A stretch of DNA of 64,000 nucleotides, taken from positions 62,001 through 126,000 of the forward strand of contig NZ_PVNG01000019.1 of the NCBI RefSeq assembly GCF_003001935.1, in the 5' to 3' direction. Under the pieces are notes generated by a model, which worked only from the letters and a program-made list of their open reading frames with translations, did not search any database and was not told the DNA's origin. Made by a program: the position numbers and the translations under genes. Below are positions 42,040-50,511 of the stretch, in pieces (the first letter of the stretch is position 1; each line of letters starts with the position of its first letter). The DNA comes from Nonomuraea fuscirosea (GTDB lineage: Bacteria > Actinomycetota > Actinomycetes > Streptosporangiales > Streptosporangiaceae).

Positions 42040-43317
42040 TCAGGCCTCTTCGGTGACGCTGTCGAGCGGGATCGCCTCCAGGAACGGCTCGAAGTCGAAG
42101 TGGGCCATCTCGTGCGCGTCCGGATCGGTGGTCTCCGCCGGGTAGGCGTAGAACCGGCGCCGGCGGCGCAGCCCGGGCTTGCTGTCGAACATCACGCTGA
42201 CGGCCTCGGGCACGAGCCCCCGTGCCATCTCCTCGGCCAGCCCTTCGGCGACCTGCTCGGCGAACGGCACCCCGTAGAGGGCCTCCACGTTCTGGTAGAC
42301 GCGGAAGTAGCTGACGATGAAGCGCATCCGGTCGGGGTAGGACACCCAGTCGCGCACCCCGGCCGTGGCGCTCTCGCGGTCCTCGGTGATGAACTCCTCG
42401 GCCAGCTTGCGCACCTTCTCGTTCTGGATCGGCGCCCACGCCCGGTCGATGTCCACGCCGGCCGGCGCCGTCAGCGGCCGGCCGACCTTGATGTCGCTGA
42501 GCGGGGTGGCGACGGCGAACAGGTGGCGGGTGTAGAGCGAGGACCACAGGTCCTCCAGCTTGCGGGTCAGCCAGGGCTGGTCGGCGTGGCTCGCCGCGTA
42601 CAGCTTGAACCGGGGGAAGGGCCTGCGGGTGACCAGGGAGCGCAGCGAGCGCCACGAGACCCGGGTCATCCAGCGGACCGGCCGGTAGAGCACCAGCTCC
42701 AGCGCCGTCTGCGCGCGGGCCTGCTCGTACGCCGACAGCGCGATGTTGGCGCCGAACATCAGCTCGCCCCTGGCCACGGGATCCTCGGTCGCCGCGGCCT
42801 CGACCATGAGCTGCGCCGCGTCCTTCAGGTACCGCGGGTCGGCGGGCGACAGCAGGCCGGTCAGGAACTCGGGCGGCTCGGGCGTCAGCTCGGACTCCGG
42901 GCTGACCTTGAGGTAGCGGTCGGGGGCGTCGTTCCACAGGTTGACCGCGAGGCTGGCCGTCTCCAGGAAGATGGCCCGGTTGGCCAGCGCCAGCCCGAGC
43001 TGGTAGCTGGGCCCGAGCAGCGTGAGCAGCGTGGCCCGGAACAGGCGCTTGAACGGATGCGGCACGCGCAGGCGGCGGCCGAAGTCCGCGATGAACGGTG
43101 AGTCCGGACCCAGGTCGAGGCTCTCCCCGATGGCCTTCGAGGTCCAGGTGGCGTAGCAGTACCAGTTGTTGGCCGCGCGGCCCAGGCGTACGGCGAGGTC
43201 GGTGGCCACACGGTGGTAGCTGTAGGCGATGACCATCGCTTCGAGTGCCGCGTCGCGGTCCTTGTAGGCCGCGATACGCAGTACGTCGTCCGCGGTCACC
43301 GCGGTCGGCTCGGACAT
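42040..43317 (-). CDS. Hypothetical 425-residue alpha-helical protein
   Basis: Start ATG 43317 with GGGAGA just upstream. The family is not recognised. Mostly helical with conserved-looking aromatic clusters (AANNWYCYATWTSKAIGESL, LGPSYQLGLALANRAIF, VSYPDRMRFIVSYFRVYQ). No signal peptide, Walker motif or metal-binding repeat is evident; a membrane-like segment at LLTLLGPSYQLGLALANRAI is only moderately hydrophobic. It lies next to the Crp/MpaB/cyclase block and is convergent to the sigma gene, so a link in function to that block is inferred from position only. Confidence 0.7.
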   Translation of the reverse strand: MSEPTAVTADDVLRIAAYKDRDAALEAMVIAYSYHRVATDLAVRLGRAANNWYCYATWTSKAIGESLDLGPDSPFIADFGRRLRVPHPFKRLFRATLLTLLGPSYQLGLALANRAIFLETASLAVNLWNDAPDRYLKVSPESELTPEPPEFLTGLLSPADPRYLKDAAQLMVEAAATEDPVARGELMFGANIALSAYEQARAQTALELVLYRPVRWMTRVSWRSLRSLVTRRPFPRFKLYAASHADQPWLTRKLEDLWSSLYTRHLFAVATPLSDIKVGRPLTAPAGVDIDRAWAPIQNEKVRKLAEEFITEDRESATAGVRDWVSYPDRMRFIVSYFRVYQNVEALYGVPFAEQVAEGLAEEMARGLVPEAVSVMFDSKPGLRRRRRFYAYPAETTDPDAHEMAHFDFEPFLEAIPLDSVTEEA

Positions 43318-43506
43318 GAGGTCTCCCAATCGGCTGGTCCCGTCGCCCCCGTGGCGCGCTCATCGGGATAAGAGCGCCTCCGGGTGGCGTCAGATACAGT
43401 CCGGCGGCCTCGAAGCCCCGTGACCGCCGCGCAGGAGCGTAGGAGCGCCCGCTTGCGACAAGCTTGCAGCGCGCCGCCCCGGGCGCCCGGCCCGGAGCGG
43501 CGCCGC

Positions 43507-43926
43507 TCAATCCTTAACCATGATCTTGCTGATCACCACGAATCCGCCGAGCGCCCCCGCGGTGCCGGCGGCCGTCGTCGTGGTGAGGTTGACCACCAGG
43601 TCGTACGTGCCCGGGGCGAGCTGGCCGCGCATGGGGATCGAAGCGGTGTAGCGGCCCGAGCCAGGGGTGAAGGTCATCTCCACGGGAGGCGACGGATGCC
43701 TCGTCTCACCACCGCCCAGCAGATCGGCGATGATCTCCAACTGCCAGCGTCCTGTCAGCCAGTCCACCAGCTCACCGGTGACCTCCCAGCTCACGTCCAC
43801 GGTCCAGCCCTCGCCCCGGTGAACGATGTTCGTGGGTTGAGCTCCGGGATCGACAACCTGGCCGTGAAGAATGCCGGCCAGTTGCTCGGCCGGCACTTTC
43901 ATCACCTGGAACTCTCCGGTCGCCAT
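43507..43926 (-). CDS. Small beta-rich hypothetical protein
   Basis: 139 residues, MATGEFQVMKVPAEQLAGIL. After a short helical leader it alternates hydrophobic/polar residues (WTVDVSWEVTGELVDWLTGR, SGRYTASIPMRGQLAPGTYD, LVVNLTTTTAAG), consistent with a beta-sandwich. No signal peptide or known motif. The pattern TYDLVVNLTT resembles Ig-like or carbohydrate-associated domains, but no family can be named. Ribosome site ggagatcgg. Confidence 0.65.
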   Translation of the reverse strand: MATGEFQVMKVPAEQLAGILHGQVVDPGAQPTNIVHRGEGWTVDVSWEVTGELVDWLTGRWQLEIIADLLGGGETRHPSPPVEMTFTPGSGRYTASIPMRGQLAPGTYDLVVNLTTTTAAGTAGALGGFVVISKIMVKD

Positions 43927-44033
43927 TTTTTCCGATCTCCTCTCCGTGCGGGACGGGTCCCCCGCGTGAGGAGCAGAGCGACGACGGCGGTGGCGAAATA
44001 CGCGTCGTTACTCCGGGGTATGACGGACTTTCG

Positions 44034-46019
44034 TCAGAGAGCGGAACCCCCGATCCTGACCAGATCGCCGGGGCCGCCGGCGCCGGCGCGCACGCCGTCC
44101 AGCCGCACGCTCGCCTCGACGGCGCAGTCCAGGTAGGCGTTGACGCCCCTGACCACCACGTCGCCGATCTCGCCGCCGGCCAGGCGCAGCACCGCGCCGC
44201 CGCCCTCCGCGGCGACGACCTCCACGTTCCCGTACGGGGTGCGCAGGCCGATCGGCCCCTCGTTGCCCGTCTGGACGAGCACGATGAGGTAGTGCACGTC
44301 CCGGCCGGGGTGGCTGCGCAGGAACGCGTCCGCCTCCCCGTACATGACGAGGCTCTCCTGATCCGGAGCCGAAGGGGCGGCGGGCAGGGGAGTGGCGAAG
44401 GGGGCGAGCAGCGCGCACGGCTCCAGCCGCTCGTCCAGCTCCGGCACCGGCCCGTCCACCAGCACCACGCCGCCCGCCTTCGCGTACCCGGCCAGCAGTT
44501 CCTGCACGCGCCGGTGCAGGAACGGGCCGCCGGGCACGGTGAGCGAGCGGTAGCCGGTCAGTTCCTCCGGCGTCGCGCTCTCCAGCTCGACCAGCCCGTA
44601 GTCCAGCCCGCGCGCCCGCATCCGCTCGTGGAAGGCCAGCAGCGGTCGCGCGCATCCAGGGCCCTCGGCTCCTCCCGAGAGCGCGGCGATCCCGGCATAG
44701 GGGAGGTACAGCCCGAACGCGTCGCTGCGCCGCGGGACACACTCGAGGAACTCGGTGCCGTGCGCGGCGAAGAAGTCCGCCAGCGCCCGCACCACCGGCG
44801 CCTTCCCGGTCGCCGCGCCGCCCGCGTCCACGGGCGCGCAGTCCGGGTACGGCCCCGCGTGCGCCGCGTCGAGCTCCGGCCCCCACCCCGACGTGGCCAC
44901 CCCGGTGTAGACGTTGAACCCGGTCGCTCCCGCCGCCAGCGCCAGCAGCGACTGGTGGAAGCTGGTGGCGCCGTCGACGTAGGCAGGGTCGTACAGCTCG
45001 GCGAAGCCCCAGTTCTCCTCCAGGTTCGGCCCGGGGGCGCGCTTGGCGGCGATCACGTAGCGGGCCTGCGCGCCGGCGTCGGCGGACACGACGCCCATCC
45101 AGTTGGTGAACCCGTAGGAGATCCCGCCCCACAGCTCCGGCCGGACCCTGGCCAGCCAGTCGTCCAGCTCGGGCATGGTCGGCGGGTTCAGGTTCACCAG
45201 GACCGGCAGGTCGGAGCCGACCGCCCGCGCCCAGACCCGGTAGACGCGCGCCAGGTACTCGGCGTGCGCGCGCCCCCAGTCGGCCAGCGCGAGCGGGCCG
45301 CTGGACGGGCCGGGCGGCTCGATCTCCGCCCAGTCGCCGTACGCGGTGCCGTGGACCGCGTCGTACTCCTCGGGCGTGCCGTACCAGGACCGCAGCCGGT
45401 CCCGGTAGAACGCGAGCCCGGACGGGCTGTAGTCGTAGGCCGTCAGCGGCAGCGCCCCGCTGGTGTAGACGCCCTCGTTCGCGATCTGCAGCGCGGCCAC
45501 CGCGCCGGCGCCGGGCAGCATCTGCTCGCCCACGGTGGCCAGCCACCGCGTCGTCATGGCCAGGAACGCCGTCCCGAACGGGGCCGGCAGCGGGCGCTTC
45601 TCCGCGCCGTCGTGCCAGCACGCGGGCGCGCCGGCGGCGTCGAGCAGCGGCTCGATCGACGGGTCGGCGTCCGGGCAGACCCAGTCGGGCAGCCCGCCGT
45701 AGCTCAGCTCGGCGTGCACGAACGGACCCGGCTTGGCGATCACCCGCAGCCCCAGCTCGTGGCAGAGCGCCAGGAAGCCGGTCACGTTCCTGGCCGGATG
45801 GGTGCGGCCGGTGAAGTCGGGAGCCGTGCCCGCCTCCGGCTGGTGGTGCCGCCAGGGCAGGTAACAGGTGATCACCTCGATCCCGAGCTCGTCCCGTACG
45901 GCACGCAGCCGATCGGCCCAGACGGCCGGATCGTCGCGATAGTACGGATAGTCGGCGGTGACGAGCACCCGCGGCACGCCGTCGACGACGGCGACCCCGT
46001 CGCGGACCTCGATGGCCAC
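44034..46019 (-). CDS. GH35-like beta-galactosidase
   Basis: 661 residues from GTG 46019 with AGGAGG 9 bases upstream. The N-terminal barrel of the GH35/GH42 clan is visible: VTADYPYYRDDPAVWADRLR, the region ITCYLPWRHHQPEAGT, LCHELGLRVIAKPGPFVHAE and the acid/base Glu in AALQIANEGVY. A second Glu occurs in NLEENWGFAELYDP, the expected position for the nucleophile. The C-terminal third is two beta domains. No signal peptide, so it hydrolyses imported oligosaccharides inside the cell. It is the last gene of the ABC sugar operon. Confidence 0.85.
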   Translation of the reverse strand: MAIEVRDGVAVVDGVPRVLVTADYPYYRDDPAVWADRLRAVRDELGIEVITCYLPWRHHQPEAGTAPDFTGRTHPARNVTGFLALCHELGLRVIAKPGPFVHAELSYGGLPDWVCPDADPSIEPLLDAAGAPACWHDGAEKRPLPAPFGTAFLAMTTRWLATVGEQMLPGAGAVAALQIANEGVYTSGALPLTAYDYSPSGLAFYRDRLRSWYGTPEEYDAVHGTAYGDWAEIEPPGPSSGPLALADWGRAHAEYLARVYRVWARAVGSDLPVLVNLNPPTMPELDDWLARVRPELWGGISYGFTNWMGVVSADAGAQARYVIAAKRAPGPNLEENWGFAELYDPAYVDGATSFHQSLLALAAGATGFNVYTGVATSGWGPELDAAHAGPYPDCAPVDAGGAATGKAPVVRALADFFAAHGTEFLECVPRRSDAFGLYLPYAGIAALSGGAEGPGCARPLLAFHERMRARGLDYGLVELESATPEELTGYRSLTVPGGPFLHRRVQELLAGYAKAGGVVLVDGPVPELDERLEPCALLAPFATPLPAAPSAPDQESLVMYGEADAFLRSHPGRDVHYLIVLVQTGNEGPIGLRTPYGNVEVVAAEGGGAVLRLAGGEIGDVVVRGVNAYLDCAVEASVRLDGVRAGAGGPGDLVRIGGSAL

Positions 46020-46045
46020 AGTGGTTTCCTCCTGAGGGTTGAGAT

Positions 46046-46879
46046 TCAGCCTTTGAGACCGGTGAAGGCGATGCCCGCGAGGATGCGGCGCTGGAAGACC
46101 AGCAGCACGGCGATCACGGGCAGGACGGCGAGCGTGGCGCCCGCCATGATGTAGTACGCGCGCCCGCCGTCCGGGCTGGCCACGAGCTGCTGCAACGCCA
46201 GCGGCAGCGTGTACAGCTCGGGATCGTTCGTGACCAGCAGCGGCCAGACGAGGTCGTTCCAGTGGAACAGGAAGCTGGTGATCGTCACCACCGCCAGCAC
46301 GGGCTTCGACAGCGGCAGCACGATCGTCCAGAAGATCCGCATCCGGCCCGCGCCGTCGATCAGCGCGGCCTCCTCCAGCTCGGCCGGCAGCGACAGGAAG
46401 AACTGCCGCATCAGGAAGATGTCGAGCACCGAGGCGATGTTCGGGACGATCAGCCCCCACCCGGTGTCGAACATGCCCAGCGACTGGGTGACGTGGATGC
46501 GCGGCACCAGCAGCGTGATCGCGGGCACCATCATGCCGCCCAGCATGATCACGAACAGCCGGTCGCGGCCGGGGAAGGGGATCCGCGCGAACGCGTACGC
46601 GGCCAGCGCGTCGATCAGCAGCTTGGCCGGCACCAGCACCGCGCACACCCAGACGCTGTTGACGAAGGCGCCACCCAGCCCGCCGACGCCGAGCACGTAG
46701 TCGTAGTTGCCCAGCGTGGCCGCCCACTCGCCGGTCTTCCTGTCCAGCGGCAGCAGGCTGGGCACCTTGCTGTAGATGTCCTGGCCGTGCTTGAACGAGG
46801 TGGCCAGCATCCACAGGAACGGCACCACCGACACGGCCGCGAGCAGCACCAGCGCCGCGTACATGGACGCCTTCCTCAT
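46046..46879 (-). CDS. Carbohydrate ABC transporter permease (MalG type)
   Basis: 277 residues. Six-helix CUT1 permease with the N-terminal MYAALVLLAAVSVVPFLWML helix, the EAA loop EEAALIDGAGRMRIFWTIVL PLSK region (EAAxxDGA), and the terminal VFQRRILAGIAFTGLKG, which is the MalG hallmark (…GLTxGAVKG). It overlaps the other permease by 4 bases. The cognate ATPase (MsiK type) is not encoded here, as is usual in actinomycetes where one ATPase serves several importers. Confidence 0.94.
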   Translation of the reverse strand: MRKASMYAALVLLAAVSVVPFLWMLATSFKHGQDIYSKVPSLLPLDRKTGEWAATLGNYDYVLGVGGLGGAFVNSVWVCAVLVPAKLLIDALAAYAFARIPFPGRDRLFVIMLGGMMVPAITLLVPRIHVTQSLGMFDTGWGLIVPNIASVLDIFLMRQFFLSLPAELEEAALIDGAGRMRIFWTIVLPLSKPVLAVVTITSFLFHWNDLVWPLLVTNDPELYTLPLALQQLVASPDGGRAYYIMAGATLAVLPVIAVLLVFQRRILAGIAFTGLKG

Positions 46880-47838
46880 GACGCCTCCTGCCTGACGAAC
46901 CGGAACTGCAGCGCCGTCACGATCACGATGAAGACCAGCAGGATGAATGACATCGCGCAGGCCGCCCCCATCGCGTCGTAGCGGAAGGCGAACAGGTACA
47001 GGTGCAGCACGTAGGTCAGGCCCGACTGCTCGGGCCCGCCGGTGACGCTGCGCCCGTTGCCGGAGAAGATCACGTACACCAGCCCGAACACCTGCAGCGC
47101 CGCGATCACCCCGGTCACGAGCAGGTAGAACGTGGTCGGCCTGAGCATCGGGAAGGTCACCCGCCAGAACCGCTGCCACGGCCCGGCCCCGTCGATGACC
47201 GCCGCCTCCTGGATGGTGCCGGGGATGCCCTTGAGCCCCGCCAGGTAGATGATCATCGAGATGCCGCACTGCCAGGCCGCGATGAAGGCCAGCGCCGGGA
47301 TGACCAGCTCGGGGGTGTTGAGCCAGTTCTGCCCGGGGATGCCGACCAGGCCGAGCAGGGTGTTGATCAGGCCGTACTGCGGGTCGTACAGCCAGCGCCA
47401 GATCGCGCCCACCGCCGCCTCCGCCGTGACCACCGGCAGGAACAGCAGCAGCCGGAACAGGTTGGCGCCGCGCCTGATCGCGTTCAGCAGCAGCGCCTGC
47501 GCCAGCGCGGCCACCAGCGTCAGCGGCACCGCGATGAGCGTGTACTGCAGCGTGACCCGCACCGACGTCCAGAAGTGCGGATACTTCACGTCGTCGAAGA
47601 GCAGGTCCGCGTAGTTCGCCAGGCCGACCCAGTTCGCGTCGGAGCGCAGGTTCCAGTCGGTGAAGCTGTAGTAGAGCGCCGACAGGGCCGGATACAGCAG
47701 GAAGACCAGGAAGTAGACGAGCGCGGGGGCCACCAGCAGCGCGCCCACGAGGTGGTCGCGGCGCCGGCCGGGCCCGCGGCGGGCCCGGCCGCCGGGGCCC
47801 GCCGCCACCCGCTCGTCCGCCAGGGCGGGTGCGGCCAC
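46876..47838 (-). CDS. Carbohydrate ABC transporter permease (MalF type)
   Basis: 320 residues from GTG 47838. The Arg/Gly-rich N-terminus is followed by six helices starting GALLVAPALVYFLVFLLYPA. The EAA loop QEAAVIDGAGPWQRFWRVTF PML is typical of CUT1 permeases, and the C-terminal ILLVFIVIVTALQFRFVRQ is the usual end. It begins one base after the solute-binding protein stop and overlaps the MalG-type permease. Substrate is probably an oligosaccharide matching the GH35-like enzyme. Confidence 0.94.
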   Translation of the reverse strand: MAAPALADERVAAGPGGRARRGPGRRRDHLVGALLVAPALVYFLVFLLYPALSALYYSFTDWNLRSDANWVGLANYADLLFDDVKYPHFWTSVRVTLQYTLIAVPLTLVAALAQALLLNAIRRGANLFRLLLFLPVVTAEAAVGAIWRWLYDPQYGLINTLLGLVGIPGQNWLNTPELVIPALAFIAAWQCGISMIIYLAGLKGIPGTIQEAAVIDGAGPWQRFWRVTFPMLRPTTFYLLVTGVIAALQVFGLVYVIFSGNGRSVTGGPEQSGLTYVLHLYLFAFRYDAMGAACAMSFILLVFIVIVTALQFRFVRQEAS

Positions 47839-47839
47839 G

Positions 47840-49060
47840 TCAGCCGTTCCAGCCGAGCAGGGAGCGCGTCCTGCCCGCCGCGTCGCTCAGCGCCTGCTGC
47901 GCGGTGGCCTTGCCGGTCAGCGCCGACTCGATCGCCGGGGCGATGATCTCGTCGTTGACCTGGATCCACTGCGGCACCGCCGGCCGCGCGTGCGCCACCT
48001 TGAGCTGGTCGAGGAAGGCCGCCTGCTCGGGCCCGCCCGCGACCACCCGCGCCTTGAGGTGCACGGGGAAGCCGCCGAACGCGTCGGCGACCGCGCCGTT
48101 GTGCTCCGCGCCGGCCAGGAAGGCCAGCCACTTCCAGGCCAGGTCGGCGTTGGGGCTGGCCGAGAAGACGACGGAGTCCTCGCCGCCGATGTTGCCGGCC
48201 GGCTCGCTCTTGTACGGCAGCGGCGCGACGCCGAAGTCCAGATCGGGGAACTGCTCGCGGATCGTCGGCACGTCCCACGGCCCCGAGATCGTCATGGCGG
48301 CCAGGCCGTTCTCGAACGGCTTGTCGGAGTCGGTGATCTTGCGCGGCGACGACTGCTGCAGGTCCACCCACAGCTGCAGCGCCTCCACGGCCGGCTGCTG
48401 GTCGAACAGCACCTTCTTGCCCGCGTCGTCCACCATCTCGCCGCCCGCGCCGTGCACGACGCCGGGGAACATCCAGGCGCCGTAGCCGTCGCCCTTGGGC
48501 ACGTTCATGCCGGCCACGTTCGCGTCGGCGGCGTGCACCTGGGCGGAGATCCGCTTGAGGTCGTCCCACGTCTTGGGCGGCGCAGGCACGAGCTTCTTGT
48601 TGTAGAACAGCGCCACGGTCGTCTGGTCCTGCGGCAGGCCGTAGAGCTTGCCGCCCGCGCGGTTGGTGTCGAGGGCGCCCTTGTAGTAGTCGGCCTCGTC
48701 GATCAGGCCCGCCGGGACCTCCTTGATCGTGCCGTCGAGGGCGTACTTGGAGACCAGCGGCTGGTCGAGGATGCCCGCGTCGGGGGTGCTCTTGCCGGCC
48801 ACGGCGCTGCCGAGCTTGGTGTTGTAGTCGTCCTTCGGGATCTTCACGATCTTGACCGTGACGCCCGGGTTGGCCTGCTCGAAGTCCTGGCGCACCTTCT
48901 CGATGACCTGTCCCGCCTGCGGGGTGCGGTCCTGGTACATCCAGAAGGTCAGCTGTTTGGCATCGCCCTGCCCACCGCCGCCACCGCCACTGCCACCGCA
49001 GGCGGCCAGCGCGGTCGCGAGCGTCGCCACGACGGCGCCACGCACAAGTCCTCGGCCCAT
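47840..49060 (-). CDS. Sugar-binding lipoprotein (ABC solute-binding protein)
   Basis: 406 residues from ATG 49060, which has AGGAG 8 bases upstream; ATG 49075 is an alternative. Signal peptide with lipobox LATALAACGGSG, giving lipidation at the Cys. The Gly/Ser linker precedes the type-1 binding protein fold (LTFWMYQDRTPQAGQVIEKV, FNNKKLVPAPPKTWDDL-type region seen as FYNKKLVPAPPKTWDDLKR). Cluster B/D solute-binding protein for oligosaccharides. It is the first gene of the operon, divergent from the ROK regulator. Confidence 0.94.
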   Translation of the reverse strand: MGRGLVRGAVVATLATALAACGGSGGGGGGQGDAKQLTFWMYQDRTPQAGQVIEKVRQDFEQANPGVTVKIVKIPKDDYNTKLGSAVAGKSTPDAGILDQPLVSKYALDGTIKEVPAGLIDEADYYKGALDTNRAGGKLYGLPQDQTTVALFYNKKLVPAPPKTWDDLKRISAQVHAADANVAGMNVPKGDGYGAWMFPGVVHGAGGEMVDDAGKKVLFDQQPAVEALQLWVDLQQSSPRKITDSDKPFENGLAAMTISGPWDVPTIREQFPDLDFGVAPLPYKSEPAGNIGGEDSVVFSASPNADLAWKWLAFLAGAEHNGAVADAFGGFPVHLKARVVAGGPEQAAFLDQLKVAHARPAVPQWIQVNDEIIAPAIESALTGKATAQQALSDAAGRTRSLLGWNG

Positions 49061-49221
49061 TGTCGTACTCCTCATCGGGGGGATGGTCGGACCATAATCT
49101 AAGACTCGAAGAAAGTCAGGAAACGAATCGGTAACATCCGCCCGGCAGCGCCGTCCCCGCGTGGACGTTTGAACCGTGAACTAACATGGCGGCGGGTTTT
49201 CCGGACAGGACGGGGACGAGG

Positions 49222-50412
49222 ATGGGCACGTCAGGGCGCAGGACCGTACGGGATCTCCGCCGGGGCAACCGGGCGATGCTGTTGCGCGCGCTCTATTTCG
49301 GCGGGCCCGCCAGCCGCAACGAGCTGTCGGCCACGACCGGCCTCAGCGCGGCGACCGTCAGCACCATGACCGCGGGGCTGCTGGAGTCCGGCGTCGTCGT
49401 CGAGGCCGGCCAGGTCGACTCCGACGGCGGCCGGCCCCGGGTGCTGCTCAAGGTCAACCCCGCCCACGGCTACGCGGTCGGCGTGGACGTGGGCGAGACC
49501 CAGGTCAAGGTGGAGCTGTTCGACCTGGCGATGAACGTGCGGGCCGGAGCCCACTACGCCGTCCGCTCGGCCAAGCACGACCCCGAACTCGTCGCCCGCC
49601 ACATCCTGACCGGCGTGGACGCGGTCATCGCCGAGAGCGAGGTGCCGCCCGCCCAGGTGCTCGGGGTCGGCGTCGGCGTGCCGGGCATCGTCGAGCCGGG
49701 CCCCGGCGCGCTGGTGCGGGCCAAGACGTTCGGCTGGGAGGCGGTGCCGCTCGGCGCGCTGCTGCGGGCCGGCACCGAGCTGCCGCTGTACGTCGACAAC
49801 GGCGCCAAGACGATGGGCCAGGCCGAGCTCTGGTTCGGCTCGGGCCAGGGCGCCCGCGACGCGATCATCCTCCTGGTCGGCTCGGGCGTGGGCGGCACGG
49901 TGGTCACGGACGGCCGGATCTACCGGGGCGCGGGCATGGCCGCGGGCGAGGTCGGCCATCTGAAGATCGTGGCGGGCGGGCGGGCCTGCCGGTGCGGGGC
50001 GCGCGGCTGCCTGGAGGCGTACCTGGGGGCGGAGGCGATCCTCGACCGCGCGGGCGTGGTGGCCGACTCGGCCGACGAGGAGAGCGCGCTGGCCAGGCTG
50101 CTGGAGGAGGGCTCGCCGGTGATCGGCGAGAGCGTCGAGCTGCTCGGCGTGGGCCTGTCGAGCCTGGTCCACCTGTTCAACCCCGAGCGCGTCGTGATCG
50201 GGGGCTGGGCGGGGCTGATGCTGGGCGGCCGGCTGCTGGCCGAGATCCGCGCAGCGGCGGCCGCGAACACGCAGGCGCAGCCGTTCCAGCCGGAGACGGT
50301 GGTGCTCGGGCGGCTCGGGCCAGACGCGGTGGCGCTGGGGGCGGCCACGCTGGTCGTCGAGCCGTTCCTGAGCGGGGCGGCGTACCCCGAATCCGTCCCG
50401 ACTATTGCCTAA
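49222..50412 (+). CDS. ROK-family transcriptional regulator
   Basis: 396 residues from ATG 49222. N-terminal wHTH: RRGNRAMLLRALYFGGPASR, NELSATTGLSAATVSTMTAG. ROK kinase-like domain with DVG (GYAVGVDVGETQVKVELFDL), the ROK signature GVGVGVPGIVEPGPG, NGAKTMGQAELWFG, GSGVGGTVVTDGRIYRG and the zinc motif GHLKIVAGGRACRCGARGCL (H-x9-C-x-C-x4-C). It probably senses a sugar or sugar phosphate. It is divergent from the binding-protein gene with 160 bases between and most likely represses the import operon and its own gene. Confidence 0.93.
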   Translation: MGTSGRRTVRDLRRGNRAMLLRALYFGGPASRNELSATTGLSAATVSTMTAGLLESGVVVEAGQVDSDGGRPRVLLKVNPAHGYAVGVDVGETQVKVELFDLAMNVRAGAHYAVRSAKHDPELVARHILTGVDAVIAESEVPPAQVLGVGVGVPGIVEPGPGALVRAKTFGWEAVPLGALLRAGTELPLYVDNGAKTMGQAELWFGSGQGARDAIILLVGSGVGGTVVTDGRIYRGAGMAAGEVGHLKIVAGGRACRCGARGCLEAYLGAEAILDRAGVVADSADEESALARLLEEGSPVIGESVELLGVGLSSLVHLFNPERVVIGGWAGLMLGGRLLAEIRAAAAANTQAQPFQPETVVLGRLGPDAVALGAATLVVEPFLSGAAYPESVPTIA

Positions 50413-50464
50413 AAGTTAAATCAAGTGTTGACACAAGTGCATGCCGCAGTCACGCTCGGCACGA

Positions 50465-50476
50465 GAGAGCGCTCTC
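50465..50476. promoter_or_regulatory. LacI/CebR-type operator
   Basis: GAGAGCGCTCTC is a perfect 12-bp palindrome; with flanks the minus strand reads GTGGGAGAGCGCTCTC. It resembles the TGGGAGCGCTCCCA operators bound by CebR/CelR-type LacI repressors of cellulose-using actinomycetes. It lies 36 bases before the start of the discoidin/beta-helix gene, just after a TTGACA (-35-like) at about 50430. Confidence 0.55.
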
Positions 50477-50511
50477 CCACCGCCTCCCGTTCGTTCCCGT
50501 GAGGAGTCGCC

